Assembly: GCA_033812795.1 (NCBI GenBank)
Contig: JAPXSY010000007.1
Coordinates: 17,263 to 81,262 of the forward strand
Direction of reading: 5' to 3'
DNA from: JAPXSY01 sp033812795
GTDB taxonomy: Bacteria; Verrucomicrobiota; Kiritimatiellia; RFP12; UBA1067
DNA: 64,000 nucleotides
Shown here: positions 7,736 to 16,830 of the stretch, one piece after another
Position numbering within the stretch: position 1 is the first letter of the stretch
Layout of the letters: the number at the start of each line of letters is the position of its first letter
Notes under the pieces: generated by a model
The model's database searches: none
What the model saw: the letters and a program-made list of their open reading frames with translations, nothing else
What the model was told of the DNA's origin: nothing
Position numbers and translations under genes: made by a program

Positions 7736-7903
7736 GATAGGGGTGGTTCTCCTTCCGGTTGCGGCACGGCTTTAGCCTGAAAAGCGGGTTTTCAGGATTG
7801 CCTCCTTTTACCCCTTTCCGCATAATGAACGGGATTCGGGGTGCCTGTGTCTTTTCGGGGTGGCGCAGGGGATTTCTAAAAACCTGTTTTACGGGGGGTG
7901 CAG

Positions 7904-9346
7904 ATGCTGCGTCGTGATTTTTTGAAAATGGCCGCAGGGAGTGCGGCGATTCCGCTGTTTTCCATCGGGGGGCAGGTTGCCGGCCGGAAAAAAATACGGT
8001 TGGGCCTGATCGGATGCGGCGGCCGCATGGGGCTCAGTACTCATTACGGGATTTTGAACAACATGTGCGGCCCGGACGAGGAGATCGTCTGCATGGCCGA
8101 GCCGGACCCGAACCGTTGGGACAGGGTCCGCGCCGTGGTGAGGCACCATCAGCCGACGACGGACACTTCGAAGATCCGGGCCTTTTACGATTACCGCGAG
8201 ATGCTGGATAAGATGGGGAACGCGATCGACGCTGTCGCGATCGCGACGCCCAATCACCATCACGCCCTCCCCGCCCTCCTCGCGATGGAGAAAGGCCTGC
8301 ACGTCTTTGTCGAGAAGCCGATGGCGCTGACGATCGAGGAAGTGCGCCTCATGCACGCGGCGCAGAAAAAGTCCGGTGTTGCGACACAGGTCGGCAACCA
8401 TGGCCACAGTGACGAGGGCATGCGCCGTCTTGTAGAATACATCCAGAGTGGCGCGATCGGTCAGGTCCGCGAGGTGTGGGCCTTCAATGACCGCCTGAAC
8501 GCGATGATGTACAACCCGCCGAAGGCCGATCCGCCGAAGGGCATGGATTGGGACGCATGGTGCGGACCCGCGCCGGTGCGCGATTATTATGGGCCGACCG
8601 AAGATCACAACGGCATCCATCCGCGCGATTGGCATGCGTGGATCGGTTACGGCAACGGCGCGATCGGTAATATGGGGACGCACATCCTCGATCCTGTCTT
8701 CTGGGCGCTGCGCCTTGGCGAGGTGCATCCCGCGAGCGTGGAGGCTACCGATCTTAAGTGGGGCGCGGGAGGAAGCTGGACGTGGCGCAACACGCTCCAC
8801 TGGCAATTCCCGGCGCGCAAGGGCATGGATCCGCTGACGCTGCATTGGTATGACGGCGTCAAAGACGGCATCCCGTACAAAAAGACGCATGTAAACAAGA
8901 CCGGTATCTGTCTGAAACGCGACTATCAGAGCCTGCCGCCGATTATCGAGGAACTCGAGAAGAAGTACGGGCAAAACTTGGGTTGCCTTGGCACGGTGTA
9001 CATCGGCGAGAAGGGCATCATGGCGATCGGCCCGCACGGCAACGGCCTCCAGTTCGTCCCGGATACGCTCAGAACGCAGCTTCCGAGCCCGCCGAAGACG
9101 ATCCCGCGCGAGAAAGGCATGAACCACACGGAGGATTGGTTGCGTGCGATCCGCAACCCGAACCGCCCGGCAGGCTGTAACTTCGATTACTCTGCACCGC
9201 TTGCGACGACGGTGCTCCTCGGCAACGTGGCGGCTCGTGCGGGACTCAAGAAGCTCGAGTGGGATGGTACGAAGGTCACGAACGACGAGAGCGCGAACGC
9301 ATTTCTCAAAACGACGTACCGCAAGGGCTGGGAGATCAAGGGGTAA
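7904..9346 (+). CDS. Tat-exported Gfo/Idh/MocA-family oxidoreductase
   Basis: A 480-residue NAD(P)-dependent sugar or cyclitol dehydrogenase family member. The ATG at 7904 has a G-rich ribosome site (GGGGGG) just upstream; a GTG two codons earlier is possible. The N-terminus MLRRDFLKMAAGSAA is a twin-arginine signal. The Rossmann fold begins at LGLIGCGGRMG near residue 34, ATPNHHH near residue 120, and the family EKP motif (FVEKPMAL) near residue 143. The long C-terminal domain includes HPRDWHAWIGYGNGAIGN, typical of the PVC subfamily. It opens a three-gene unit with a DapA-like gene (14 bases downstream) and a second paralogue. Substrate cannot be read from sequence. Confidence 0.9.
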   Translation: MLRRDFLKMAAGSAAIPLFSIGGQVAGRKKIRLGLIGCGGRMGLSTHYGILNNMCGPDEEIVCMAEPDPNRWDRVRAVVRHHQPTTDTSKIRAFYDYREMLDKMGNAIDAVAIATPNHHHALPALLAMEKGLHVFVEKPMALTIEEVRLMHAAQKKSGVATQVGNHGHSDEGMRRLVEYIQSGAIGQVREVWAFNDRLNAMMYNPPKADPPKGMDWDAWCGPAPVRDYYGPTEDHNGIHPRDWHAWIGYGNGAIGNMGTHILDPVFWALRLGEVHPASVEATDLKWGAGGSWTWRNTLHWQFPARKGMDPLTLHWYDGVKDGIPYKKTHVNKTGICLKRDYQSLPPIIEELEKKYGQNLGCLGTVYIGEKGIMAIGPHGNGLQFVPDTLRTQLPSPPKTIPREKGMNHTEDWLRAIRNPNRPAGCNFDYSAPLATTVLLGNVAARAGLKKLEWDGTKVTNDESANAFLKTTYRKGWEIKG

Positions 9347-9360
9347 AGAAAGGGAAAACT

Positions 9361-10482
9361 ATGCTGAGAAGGGATTTTGTGTCAATGGGGTTGGCGAGCG
9401 CGGCGCTCGCGGGATGTGCGACGAAGATGCCGAAGAAGGTGTCCACTGCCGTTGCCAAGGCGGACGGCGGCGGTGATAAACGGATGCGCGGCCCGTTCCC
9501 GATTCTCTCCACGCCGTACCACGAGGACGGCAGCGTGGACTACGAGTCGCTCAAACGCGGTGTGCGCTTCACGGCGGACGGCGAGTGTCCGGGTGTGATT
9601 TGGTGTCAGTCGAACGACGCGGTCGACCTGCTGACCTTCGAAGAAAAAGTGAAAGGGTATGAGGCGTGTGCCGAGGCGATGCAGGGCGTGAACTGCATGA
9701 TGACGTTCGGCTGCAACGGCGTGGACACGGCGCAGATGCTCCGCGAGACCGAGGCCGTCGAGCAGATCGCCAAGAAATACCCGCGGACGAATATCGCGAT
9801 CATCACGCGTCCGCCGAGCACGGGCAAGACGCTCGATGACGTACGCGCCTACTACGAGGCGCAGGCCAAAGTGGCGCAGCGTCCCGTGATCATCCAGACG
9901 GTCGTGAACAACACCTGTCCGTCCCCGACGGTCGATATGCTCATTGACCTCGCACGGAAACATCCGAAGATTTTCGGGTACATCAAGGAGGAGTCGGGCG
10001 GCTCGAAGGCGAACGAAAACATGATCAAGGAAAACGCCGCGAAGCCGATCATCCACACGGTATTCAGCGCGTGGGGCGGCTGGCAGTGGCTCTATCAAAG
10101 CCGCCGCTGCGGGTCGGAAGGATTGATCACGGAGCGTTGCGCGTACGCGCCGCTGCTCGGGTACATCTGGAAGCAGATGGAGAACAACGACCGTGACGGC
10201 AAGTTGACGCTTGCCTACGCGCTCTTCCGGCTCCTGATCGATCAGCGCGACTTTCCCGGCGGCTTGCGCGGGTATTCGCTCTATTACCTCCAGCGTCAGG
10301 GCGTGTTCAAAACCACCGTTTCGCGGGTCTATCAAAAGTCCGAGAACAAGGAGCAAGGCATGGTGGCGGTCGGCGACACCACGAAATGGAAGCTCCACAA
10401 CTTTACGCTCACGGACCTTCAAAAAGCCGAGCTTGACGAGTGCTACGACGACATGCTGCGCTTCGTGAAGGAAAATAGCTGA
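9361..10482 (+). CDS. exported DapA/NanA-family aldolase-like lipoprotein
   Basis: A 373-residue TIM-barrel protein of the dihydrodipicolinate synthase/N-acetylneuraminate lyase superfamily. The ATG at 9361 follows AAAGAAAGGG. The leader has Arg-Arg and then LASAALAGC, a lipobox, so the product is probably a membrane-anchored lipoprotein, unusual for this cytoplasmic family. The FPILSTPYHEDGSVDYESL start of the barrel is typical. The Schiff-base lysine is preserved in FGYIKEESGG (near residue 210). The conserved Tyr of the family (in a PYY-type motif) is absent: the equivalent stretch reads ITRPPSTGK. The reaction may be a variant 2-keto-sugar-acid aldolase or dehydratase. It sits between two Gfo/Idh/MocA genes, suggesting a shared oxidised-sugar substrate. 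Confidence 0.8.
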   Translation: MLRRDFVSMGLASAALAGCATKMPKKVSTAVAKADGGGDKRMRGPFPILSTPYHEDGSVDYESLKRGVRFTADGECPGVIWCQSNDAVDLLTFEEKVKGYEACAEAMQGVNCMMTFGCNGVDTAQMLRETEAVEQIAKKYPRTNIAIITRPPSTGKTLDDVRAYYEAQAKVAQRPVIIQTVVNNTCPSPTVDMLIDLARKHPKIFGYIKEESGGSKANENMIKENAAKPIIHTVFSAWGGWQWLYQSRRCGSEGLITERCAYAPLLGYIWKQMENNDRDGKLTLAYALFRLLIDQRDFPGGLRGYSLYYLQRQGVFKTTVSRVYQKSENKEQGMVAVGDTTKWKLHNFTLTDLQKAELDECYDDMLRFVKENS

Positions 10483-10531
10483 ACGCGGCCCATGCGGCGC
10501 GCGTGAAACTTTTTCATCAAGGAGTGCGGAA

Positions 10532-11998
10532 ATGAACATGACGAGGCGAGGGTTCATCGGAGCGACGGCTGCCGCAGGCGCGGGATTCATGGCGGTGCCG
10601 ATGTTGAGTCAACAGGAGCACGCCGGACTCAAACGGTGCGAGATGAAGGACCCTTCGAAGCCGCTCCGGGTCGCGTTCATCGGGCTTGGCGTAATGGGGG
10701 GCGGGTTGGCGTCCAGCGTCGCTTGGACGAAACTCGCGAAGATCGTCGCCTTGGTGGATCCTGATCCGGCGATGATACGGGGTGTCAAGCGGAAGCTGGC
10801 TTCGATGAAGGAACTCGCTATTGACACGAAGGGCATCGCCGAGTTCGATGACTACCGCGAATTCTACAAGCGGATGGCGGACGGCGTGGACGCCGTTTTC
10901 ATCGCGACGCCGAATCATCATCATCTGATGCCGGCTCTGCTGGCGTTCCGGAATGGGATCCACGCATACATCGAGAAGCCGCTTTCCTTCACCGTGGAGG
11001 AGGGGAGGCGGATGCTCGCGGAAGCACGCAAGCACCATGCCGTCACGCAGATGGGACAGTGGGGCCATTCGCAGGAGGCCGTGCGGCGTCTCGTGGAGTA
11101 CATCGGAGCCGGCACACTCGGGCAGGTCACGGAGGTGCATACTTGGACGCAGCGCTTGAACGGTCGCATGAACAAGTTGCCGCCGGCGGAGCCGGTTCCG
11201 TCAGGGATGAACTGGGACAGTTGGATCGGGCCGTCGCCCCATACTGGTTTCCGCAGCGGACGCGAGGGACTCCATCCGATGGGCTGGTACAGTTGGAAAA
11301 ACTTTGGCAGCGCCACGCTCGGCAACATGGGCAATCACATCCTCGACCCCGCGTTCTGGTCGCTGAACCTCGGTGCGCCGGAGAGCGTCCGCGTGACGGA
11401 CGTGAGGCATGGATCGGAGGATTCGTGGAACCTGCGCGACCATGTGATTTGGAAGTTCCCCGCGCGCGGCAATCTCGCGCCGGTGACGGTTCACTGGTAT
11501 GACGGCCTCAAGGGGGATACGCCGTGGGACGACACCACATGGTTCGTCGGCAATTCGACTTCCAAGCTCATCAAGGACCGCAAGGTTTGGTTCACGCCGC
11601 CGCTTCTGGAGGAGATCGAGAAGAAGCACAACGTCGATCTTGGCAACGACGGGTCGATCTTTGTCGGCGAGAGGGGGTATATCGTGATGGGCTGCTTCGG
11701 GGAATGGATACGCTTCTTCCCCGGGGAGCTGAGCAAGCCGTCGCCGGAAAAGACGATTCCGCGTGTGAAGGGCGGGCATCAGGTCGATTTCCTGCGCGGC
11801 TGCATGGGAGGTCCCGCGCCTTGCGCAAACCTCGAATATTCGCAGCGCCTGAACGAGGTGGTCATGCTTGGCGTGACGGCGATCATGGAAGACAGCGGCG
11901 ATGAACTCAAGTGGGACGCCAAGGTTGGCCGCTTCACCAACAAGGAGAGCGCGAACGCATTCCTGAAGCGCAGCTACCGCAAGGGCTGGGAGGTATAG
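10532..11998 (+). CDS. Tat-exported Gfo/Idh/MocA-family oxidoreductase (second copy)
   Basis: A 488-residue paralogue of the gene at 7904. AAGGAG precedes the ATG. MTRRGFIGATAAAGAG is a twin-arginine leader; the Rossmann motif is FIGLGVMGGG near residue 50, then IATPNHHHLMP and YIEKPLSF. The C-terminal half preserves HPMGWYSWKNFGSATLGN, GNHILDPAFW and a SANAFLKRSYRKGWEV ending nearly identical to the first copy's, so the two arose by duplication. It is 49 bases after the DapA-like gene and probably in the same transcript. Heterologous catalysis by a pair of dehydrogenases (oxidation then re-reduction at another carbon) is a reasonable guess for such pairs, not shown here. Confidence 0.88.
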   Translation: MNMTRRGFIGATAAAGAGFMAVPMLSQQEHAGLKRCEMKDPSKPLRVAFIGLGVMGGGLASSVAWTKLAKIVALVDPDPAMIRGVKRKLASMKELAIDTKGIAEFDDYREFYKRMADGVDAVFIATPNHHHLMPALLAFRNGIHAYIEKPLSFTVEEGRRMLAEARKHHAVTQMGQWGHSQEAVRRLVEYIGAGTLGQVTEVHTWTQRLNGRMNKLPPAEPVPSGMNWDSWIGPSPHTGFRSGREGLHPMGWYSWKNFGSATLGNMGNHILDPAFWSLNLGAPESVRVTDVRHGSEDSWNLRDHVIWKFPARGNLAPVTVHWYDGLKGDTPWDDTTWFVGNSTSKLIKDRKVWFTPPLLEEIEKKHNVDLGNDGSIFVGERGYIVMGCFGEWIRFFPGELSKPSPEKTIPRVKGGHQVDFLRGCMGGPAPCANLEYSQRLNEVVMLGVTAIMEDSGDELKWDAKVGRFTNKESANAFLKRSYRKGWEV

Positions 11999-12040
11999 GT
12001 TGACGGGGACGACACGGTGTGCCACACTGCCTGTGTCCTT

Positions 12041-12070
12041 ACTAAACCGGCCACAAATAGCATTGCGCTT
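12041..12070 (+). repeat. dispersed 22-28 bp motif (CCGGCCACAAA type)
   Basis: CTAAACCGGCCACAAATAGC continues into ATTGCGC. Near-copies lie at 51711-51740 (plus) and 16801-16830 (reverse complement). The rest of 11999-12277 has no gene; it contains ACGCAGAGACGCGGAGACAC, a low-complexity phrase common in repeat-rich environmental genomes, and nothing else I can support. Confidence 0.5.
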
Positions 12071-12277
12071 CTTGATGACGCAGAGACGCGGAGACACAGA
12101 GATTTTTTGGGAGGGCGAGCGTCCCCGTGAGCCGCATGGCTTGATACACCCCAAATCTCGGCAGGCGGTTTTCTCATATCGATCTGTTCTCGCGCTTTGA
12201 TGGTGGTTGGGGTACTATTTGTCGCTGTGTTGTCCTTTGGTTTTTATCATCCTGCGTTATAAGGGGGAGTGTTCTGT

Positions 12278-15082
12278 ATGTGTTTTGCGAAACGGCTAGG
12301 GCGTTTGTTGTGTTGCGTTGAAGGGGTCTTCATCGTGTGCGGAATGGCGCTGGGCGCGGAGATCCATGTTTCGCCCAAGGGATCGGACGAGGCACCGGGT
12401 TCTGTCCGCGAGCCGGTGCTGACGCTGGAGAAGGCCCGTCTGCTGGCGCGGGAGGCGCGCGCGCGTCAGCCGGGCGAGCCGGTGAGCCTTCTGTTGCACC
12501 CCGGCACGCACCGTGTGACCCGGACGGTCGCGTTCACGGCGGAGGACGCGGGTACCCGGGAGGCGCCGTTACAGCTCTTGGCGTGGCGCACACCGTCAAC
12601 ACCGCCGGAGGCGCGGCCGGTTCTGGTTGGCGGCAAGGTGGTCACCGGCTGGAAGGCCTGCTCCTTCAACGGCCGGGACGGGGTGTTCGAGGCGGATCTT
12701 AAACCGCTCGGCATTACCACGCCGTTCCGTCAGGTATATCTCAACGGTCAGCGTCTGATCTGGGCGCGTTACCCCAATGCGGATCCGGCTTTGCCCTACT
12801 CCGGCGGGTGGGCTTACGTTGACGGGGTCCGGCCCCCGATGTACAAGGATATCGAGGGTGAACGCACGGACACGGTGGTGCTGCGCGAGCGGGACGTGCA
12901 CGCCTGGTCCCGTCCGGAGGAGGGGGAAATGTGCATTTTCCCGCGCTACAACTGGTGGAACCGGATTGAGAAGATCGCGGCCTTTGATCCGGGTTCGCGC
13001 ACGTTCACGCTCGCAAAGAAAATGCCGTACGCCGCACGGCCCGAGGACCGGTATTGCGTCATGGGGCTGCGCGAAGAGTTGGACGCGCCCGGCGAGTGGT
13101 TTCAGGATGTTGCGGGACAGCGGCTGTATCTGATCCCGCCCGCAGGGGCGGATCTCACCCGGGATCAGATCACGGTTCCCACGGTCAACGACATCCTCTC
13201 CTTCAACAAGACGCACCACGTCCGGATCGCGAATCTGGAACTGACCTGCGCCGAGACGCACGCCCTCCGGTTTCAGGATTGCGATCACATGACGGTTGAG
13301 GCGTGCCGCATCCATGATCTCGGGTTTTTCAGCGGTTCGGGCATCGGGATCCGGGGCGGTCGGGAAGGCCGGATACGCGGGTGCGACATCTGGCACATCG
13401 GCGGGCACGGCGTCTCCGTGTATGCGGGAGATGTCGATTCGATGACGCGCTGTTTTCATGAGGTCGAAAACTGTTATATCCATCATGTCGGTCAGTTCAA
13501 CCGCCACGGCCTCGGCGTGATGATCGGCGGTGCCGGGGTCCGTGTGGCGCACAACCTGATGCACGACCTGCCGCGGAGCGGGATTTTCCACGGCGGGGTG
13601 CTCCACACACTGGAATACAACCGTATCCGTCACTGCAATCTGGAGATGGAGGACACGGGCTGCACTTACACCGGCGGCTGGTGCGGAGGCTGGCACACGA
13701 TCCGCTACAACCACTGCTCCGACAGTATCGGGTTCAACAACCACGGCAAGTTTTTCGTTTTCGCCTGGGGTATCTATCTGGACGAGAGCGGCTGCGGCAA
13801 TGATGTCTACGGGAACCTCGTGGAGCGCTGTCAGGTCGGCGCGATGCATCTGCACAATGCCCGCGAGAACCACATCTACAACAACATTTTCGCCAACAAT
13901 GCCGGCCCGGAGGGCAAGACGCACCAGTTCTCCCTGCAAACTTGGAACAACTCGCCGACCGCGGTCTTCCTGAGAGACCGCCAGCCCAAAATGCTCAAGG
14001 CTTATACGCGCCTGATGGCCAATCCGGAGTGGGCCAAGATGCGCGGGATGCATGTGTCGCCCGCCGATCCGTTTCTGCCGGATGGCACGATTATGCGGGG
14101 GAACCGCATCTTCCGCAATATCTTCCTCTATTCCGAGCAGCCGGACTCCCGCTATATCCGCGAAAACGGGGTGAATCTCACGCACAACCTCATCAATTCG
14201 AATGTGGTGTGGAATGGCGGTGCCCAGCCGGTGAAGACCGGCAAACAGGCCGTCCGGAGGCCAATCGCGGACCTGACGGAGCGCATCCCCAATGCCGCAT
14301 TCGCGCGTGCGGTGGACGCGGCCGCGTTGGCGTCGGATCCGAACCAGACGATTGCGGCGGAGTGGTTCTGGTACCAGAAGATCCTGCCGGGGCTGCAGGC
14401 GGAACGAGTGACGCGTGGGGATGCTCAGGCGTTGCGTCTGTTCGGTGCCTTTAATGGAGAACGCAAGTACATTAAATACCCCTGCGTCCGTTCCGCGCCG
14501 TTCACGTTGCCGTACGGGAAGCATTACCGCCTGACGTTTGCGCTGCGTCATCACGAGGCGGACGGCGAGGTGCTCGTGCGTCTGGTCTGCGAGAACAAGG
14601 GGTTGTGGAAAGCCTTGGGTCCGCGGGGGTTCCTCAAACGTTCTGACATGTCGGATATCAGCACTGCCTCCGAGGCGCTACCCTGCGAAACCGGATTCTA
14701 TCTGCCGAAACCCGGAGAGGCCGGGTTCGATGCGCGTATGGAAGCGTTCACGCTCCACTTCGAGTTCCAATCCAAACAGGGATGGGCCGAGATCAGCGGT
14801 CTGCGGCTCGAGGAGGTTGAGCCGGCGAGCGAGTGGGAGGCATGGCAGATGGCGGGTGCCGACCGGGATTCTGTGGTCGCTGATCCGCAGTTTGTTGACG
14901 CGGCGCGCGGCGACTTCCGGCTCAAACCGGATTCGCCCGCCCTGAAACTGGGTTTTGAGCCGATCGCGTTTGACAAAATCGGCCCGTACCCGGATGCGGC
15001 GCGTGCGACTTGGCCGATCATCGAGGCGGAAGGCGTGCGCGAGCATCCGGAGTGGCTCACGTCGGTACCGATCCCGAAATGA
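12278..15082 (+). CDS. secreted right-handed beta-helix protein
   Basis: A 934-residue exported protein, likely a polysaccharide lyase-like or glycoside-binding enzyme. ATG 12278 has AAGGGGGAG eight bases upstream. The signal peptide spans about 27 residues (CVEGVFIVCGMALGAEI). The mature N-terminus EIHVSPKGSDEAPGSV, with TLEKAR, is the standard opening of this family. A beta-helix core follows at about residues 300-620 with stacked turns such as VEACRIHDLGFFSGSGIG, VENCYIHHVG and ENHIYNNIF. The C-terminal 250 residues form a jelly-roll-like domain. No catalytic triad can be assigned. A paralogue with the same opening is at 48077. It may extend the Gfo-DapA-Gfo unit, but a 280-base gap separates them. 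Confidence 0.85.
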   Translation: MCFAKRLGRLLCCVEGVFIVCGMALGAEIHVSPKGSDEAPGSVREPVLTLEKARLLAREARARQPGEPVSLLLHPGTHRVTRTVAFTAEDAGTREAPLQLLAWRTPSTPPEARPVLVGGKVVTGWKACSFNGRDGVFEADLKPLGITTPFRQVYLNGQRLIWARYPNADPALPYSGGWAYVDGVRPPMYKDIEGERTDTVVLRERDVHAWSRPEEGEMCIFPRYNWWNRIEKIAAFDPGSRTFTLAKKMPYAARPEDRYCVMGLREELDAPGEWFQDVAGQRLYLIPPAGADLTRDQITVPTVNDILSFNKTHHVRIANLELTCAETHALRFQDCDHMTVEACRIHDLGFFSGSGIGIRGGREGRIRGCDIWHIGGHGVSVYAGDVDSMTRCFHEVENCYIHHVGQFNRHGLGVMIGGAGVRVAHNLMHDLPRSGIFHGGVLHTLEYNRIRHCNLEMEDTGCTYTGGWCGGWHTIRYNHCSDSIGFNNHGKFFVFAWGIYLDESGCGNDVYGNLVERCQVGAMHLHNARENHIYNNIFANNAGPEGKTHQFSLQTWNNSPTAVFLRDRQPKMLKAYTRLMANPEWAKMRGMHVSPADPFLPDGTIMRGNRIFRNIFLYSEQPDSRYIRENGVNLTHNLINSNVVWNGGAQPVKTGKQAVRRPIADLTERIPNAAFARAVDAAALASDPNQTIAAEWFWYQKILPGLQAERVTRGDAQALRLFGAFNGERKYIKYPCVRSAPFTLPYGKHYRLTFALRHHEADGEVLVRLVCENKGLWKALGPRGFLKRSDMSDISTASEALPCETGFYLPKPGEAGFDARMEAFTLHFEFQSKQGWAEISGLRLEEVEPASEWEAWQMAGADRDSVVADPQFVDAARGDFRLKPDSPALKLGFEPIAFDKIGPYPDAARATWPIIEAEGVREHPEWLTSVPIPK

Positions 15083-15095
15083 GGCCGGCACTGTT

Positions 15096-16286
15096 TCAGC
15101 CGTACGCTCCGAAGCCGAAGAACCAGTGTTTCTTGGCGAAGCGGTAGGCCCAAGAGGTTTCGGGCAGGGGTTCGCCGCTATGGTTGTGGCAGCCGAGGAT
15201 CGGTCGTGCCGCCAGTTCCTCGAAGAAACATCCGCGACCGCTGCTATCGTATGCCTGATGACGCCGCGCCAACGCGGCGAGTTCCGCCGGATGATCCATC
15301 AGCACGCAGCCGCGCGTCAGGCGCGGCACCTCGCTGCGGAACGCGGCCAGCAGGGGAGAGTCGCGGATCGTCGCTGCGACCGGTGCGTCAGGCCGCACGC
15401 GGCTGTCGGCGCACTGGATCGGCGGGCAGGGCTCCACATCGCCGCGCGCGTTGATGTGGTGGCTGATGCCGGTCGCGGCCGGGCAGAGCGCGTTGCCCTC
15501 GTGATCCCAATACGCGTCGATGATCACTGCCGTGCGGCAGCGCCGCCGCTGCTCCAGTAGGAAGCGGCGCGCTTCGCGCACTTGGGTATCGTTCAGCGCC
15601 TCTCCGAAACCGGGTTCCGGACCGGAGGGGCGGTAGAGGTAATACCAGACGTAATGGGCGCCGCGCGCCACCATGTCGTCCAGAAACGCGGGGTTCACGA
15701 CATCGTTGAAATTCGAGGTCGAGATACTGGTGGCCACGCCGGTGACGAGCCCCTGCCGCCGACAGGCATCGATGGCTGTCAGCGCGGTTTCGTAGGCTGT
15801 GCCCGCCCCCCGCCGTGCCGCATAGGAGAGGGCATTCCCCTCGATGCTGATGAGCGGGGAGACGTTGCCTGCCTTGCGCAACTTGCGGGCCAGCGCGTCA
15901 TCCAGCCGTTGCCCGTTGGTGAAGAGCTGGAAATAGAGATTGCGGTGCCGCCTGAAAAAATCGGGTAGCCACGGCAGCAGCAGCGGTTCGCCCCCCAGAA
16001 TGCCGAAAAATCGGCAGCCCTGTTCGCGGCCCTCGGTGACAATCTGGTGCAGCAGCGCCTCGGACATGTCAACGGGCTTTTCCACCCCGGTGGCCCAACA
16101 CCCTTTGCAGGCCAGATCGCAGCGTTGGGTCACACTGATGAAGAGAAAAGGCGGAAAGACCGCGCCCTGTTTTTTGCGTTGCTCGAAACGCCGGATCGCC
16201 CGCAGATTGCCAAGCCCGGCTTTGATCACGAAGGACCCGAGCAGGCGCGGCGGAATCTCGCGTAGAAGTCGGAACAGAAACGTCAT
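15096..16286 (-). CDS. radical SAM protein
   Basis: A 396-residue S-adenosylmethionine radical enzyme. The [4Fe-4S]-binding CxxxCxxC motif is at Cys56, Cys60 and Cys63 (RCDLACKGCW), followed by GILGGEPLLLP (SAM-binding GGEP) and LFTNGQ near residue 140. A later cysteine set (CPAATG near 265, CPPIQC near 285) resembles a partial SPASM-type auxiliary-cluster region, and ARGDVEPCP is the usual SPASM opening. The family often matures peptides or modifies lipids, but no peptide gene is adjacent. AAAGGGG lies before the ATG. It is convergent with the beta-helix gene, with 13 bases between their stops. Confidence 0.85.
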   Translation of the reverse strand: MTFLFRLLREIPPRLLGSFVIKAGLGNLRAIRRFEQRKKQGAVFPPFLFISVTQRCDLACKGCWATGVEKPVDMSEALLHQIVTEGREQGCRFFGILGGEPLLLPWLPDFFRRHRNLYFQLFTNGQRLDDALARKLRKAGNVSPLISIEGNALSYAARRGAGTAYETALTAIDACRRQGLVTGVATSISTSNFNDVVNPAFLDDMVARGAHYVWYYLYRPSGPEPGFGEALNDTQVREARRFLLEQRRRCRTAVIIDAYWDHEGNALCPAATGISHHINARGDVEPCPPIQCADSRVRPDAPVAATIRDSPLLAAFRSEVPRLTRGCVLMDHPAELAALARRHQAYDSSGRGCFFEELAARPILGCHNHSGEPLPETSWAYRFAKKHWFFGFGAYG

Positions 16287-16404
16287 TCTCGCTTATCCCC
16301 TTTCGGTGCGGATCGGACCCGGAACAGATCGCGGGTCAAGTGAGTCAAGCATAGGCGATTTCCGCTCCCGGCGGCAATCCCGTTTCAAGGGGATCACGCG
16401 CTAC

Positions 16405-16800
16405 TGAAACCCTGAAACCTTGAAACGATCGATCCCGATAGCGATCCCGATAGCGATCCCGATTGGAATGGAACCATGAAACACATGAAACTTCATGAAA
16501 ATCAGGAATTCCCTCTGGCGTTCCAAAAAAACCCGAGCAGTGCCATCCCGTGTGTTCGTGGTTAAATAATCGATCCCGATAGCGATACCGATAGCGATAG
16601 CGATTTGGATGAAACCCTGAAACCTTGAAACCCTGAAACCAAAGAGAGTTGAAGGTTCAACTGCTCTTTTTAGGTTAAGCAATCGATCCCGATAGCGATA
16701 CCGATAGCGATAGCGATTTGGATGAAACCCGAAACCCTGAAACCCTGAAACCCTGAAACACATGAAACTTCATGAAAAGCAGGGGCATTTTGGTGTTCGA
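16405..16800 (-). repeat. dispersed repeat cluster E (three hexamer arrays)
   Basis: Minus-strand arrays read gcgcgx (16428-16463), cctcgx (16570-16605) and cctcgx (16682-16717); the last two are identical. Between the first and second lies the reverse complement of the GGGATGGCACTGCTCGGG and CATGAAGTTTCATG block. The second array's unit ends in CCAAAGAGAGTTGAAGGTTC and TGCTCTTTTTAGG, after which the third array's unit begins directly, as if two elements were abutted. Confidence 0.85.
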
Positions 16801-16830
16801 CGTGCGATGCTGTTTGTGGCCGGATTAGTA
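16801..16830 (-). repeat. dispersed CCGGCCACAAA motif, inverted copy
   Basis: The reverse complement reads TACTAATCCGGCCACAAACA followed by GCATCGCACG, matching 12041-12070 and 51711-51740. It overlaps the last codons of the DUF6765-like gene, so that gene's 3' end may have been formed within the repeat. Confidence 0.5.

Noticed and set aside
12596..14554. Long antisense frame (652 codons) opposite the beta-helix gene
   Set aside because: GC-rich DNA leaves the opposite strand open; the sense strand has a ribosome site, signal peptide and family motifs, while the antisense product is Arg/His/Ala-rich with no domain.
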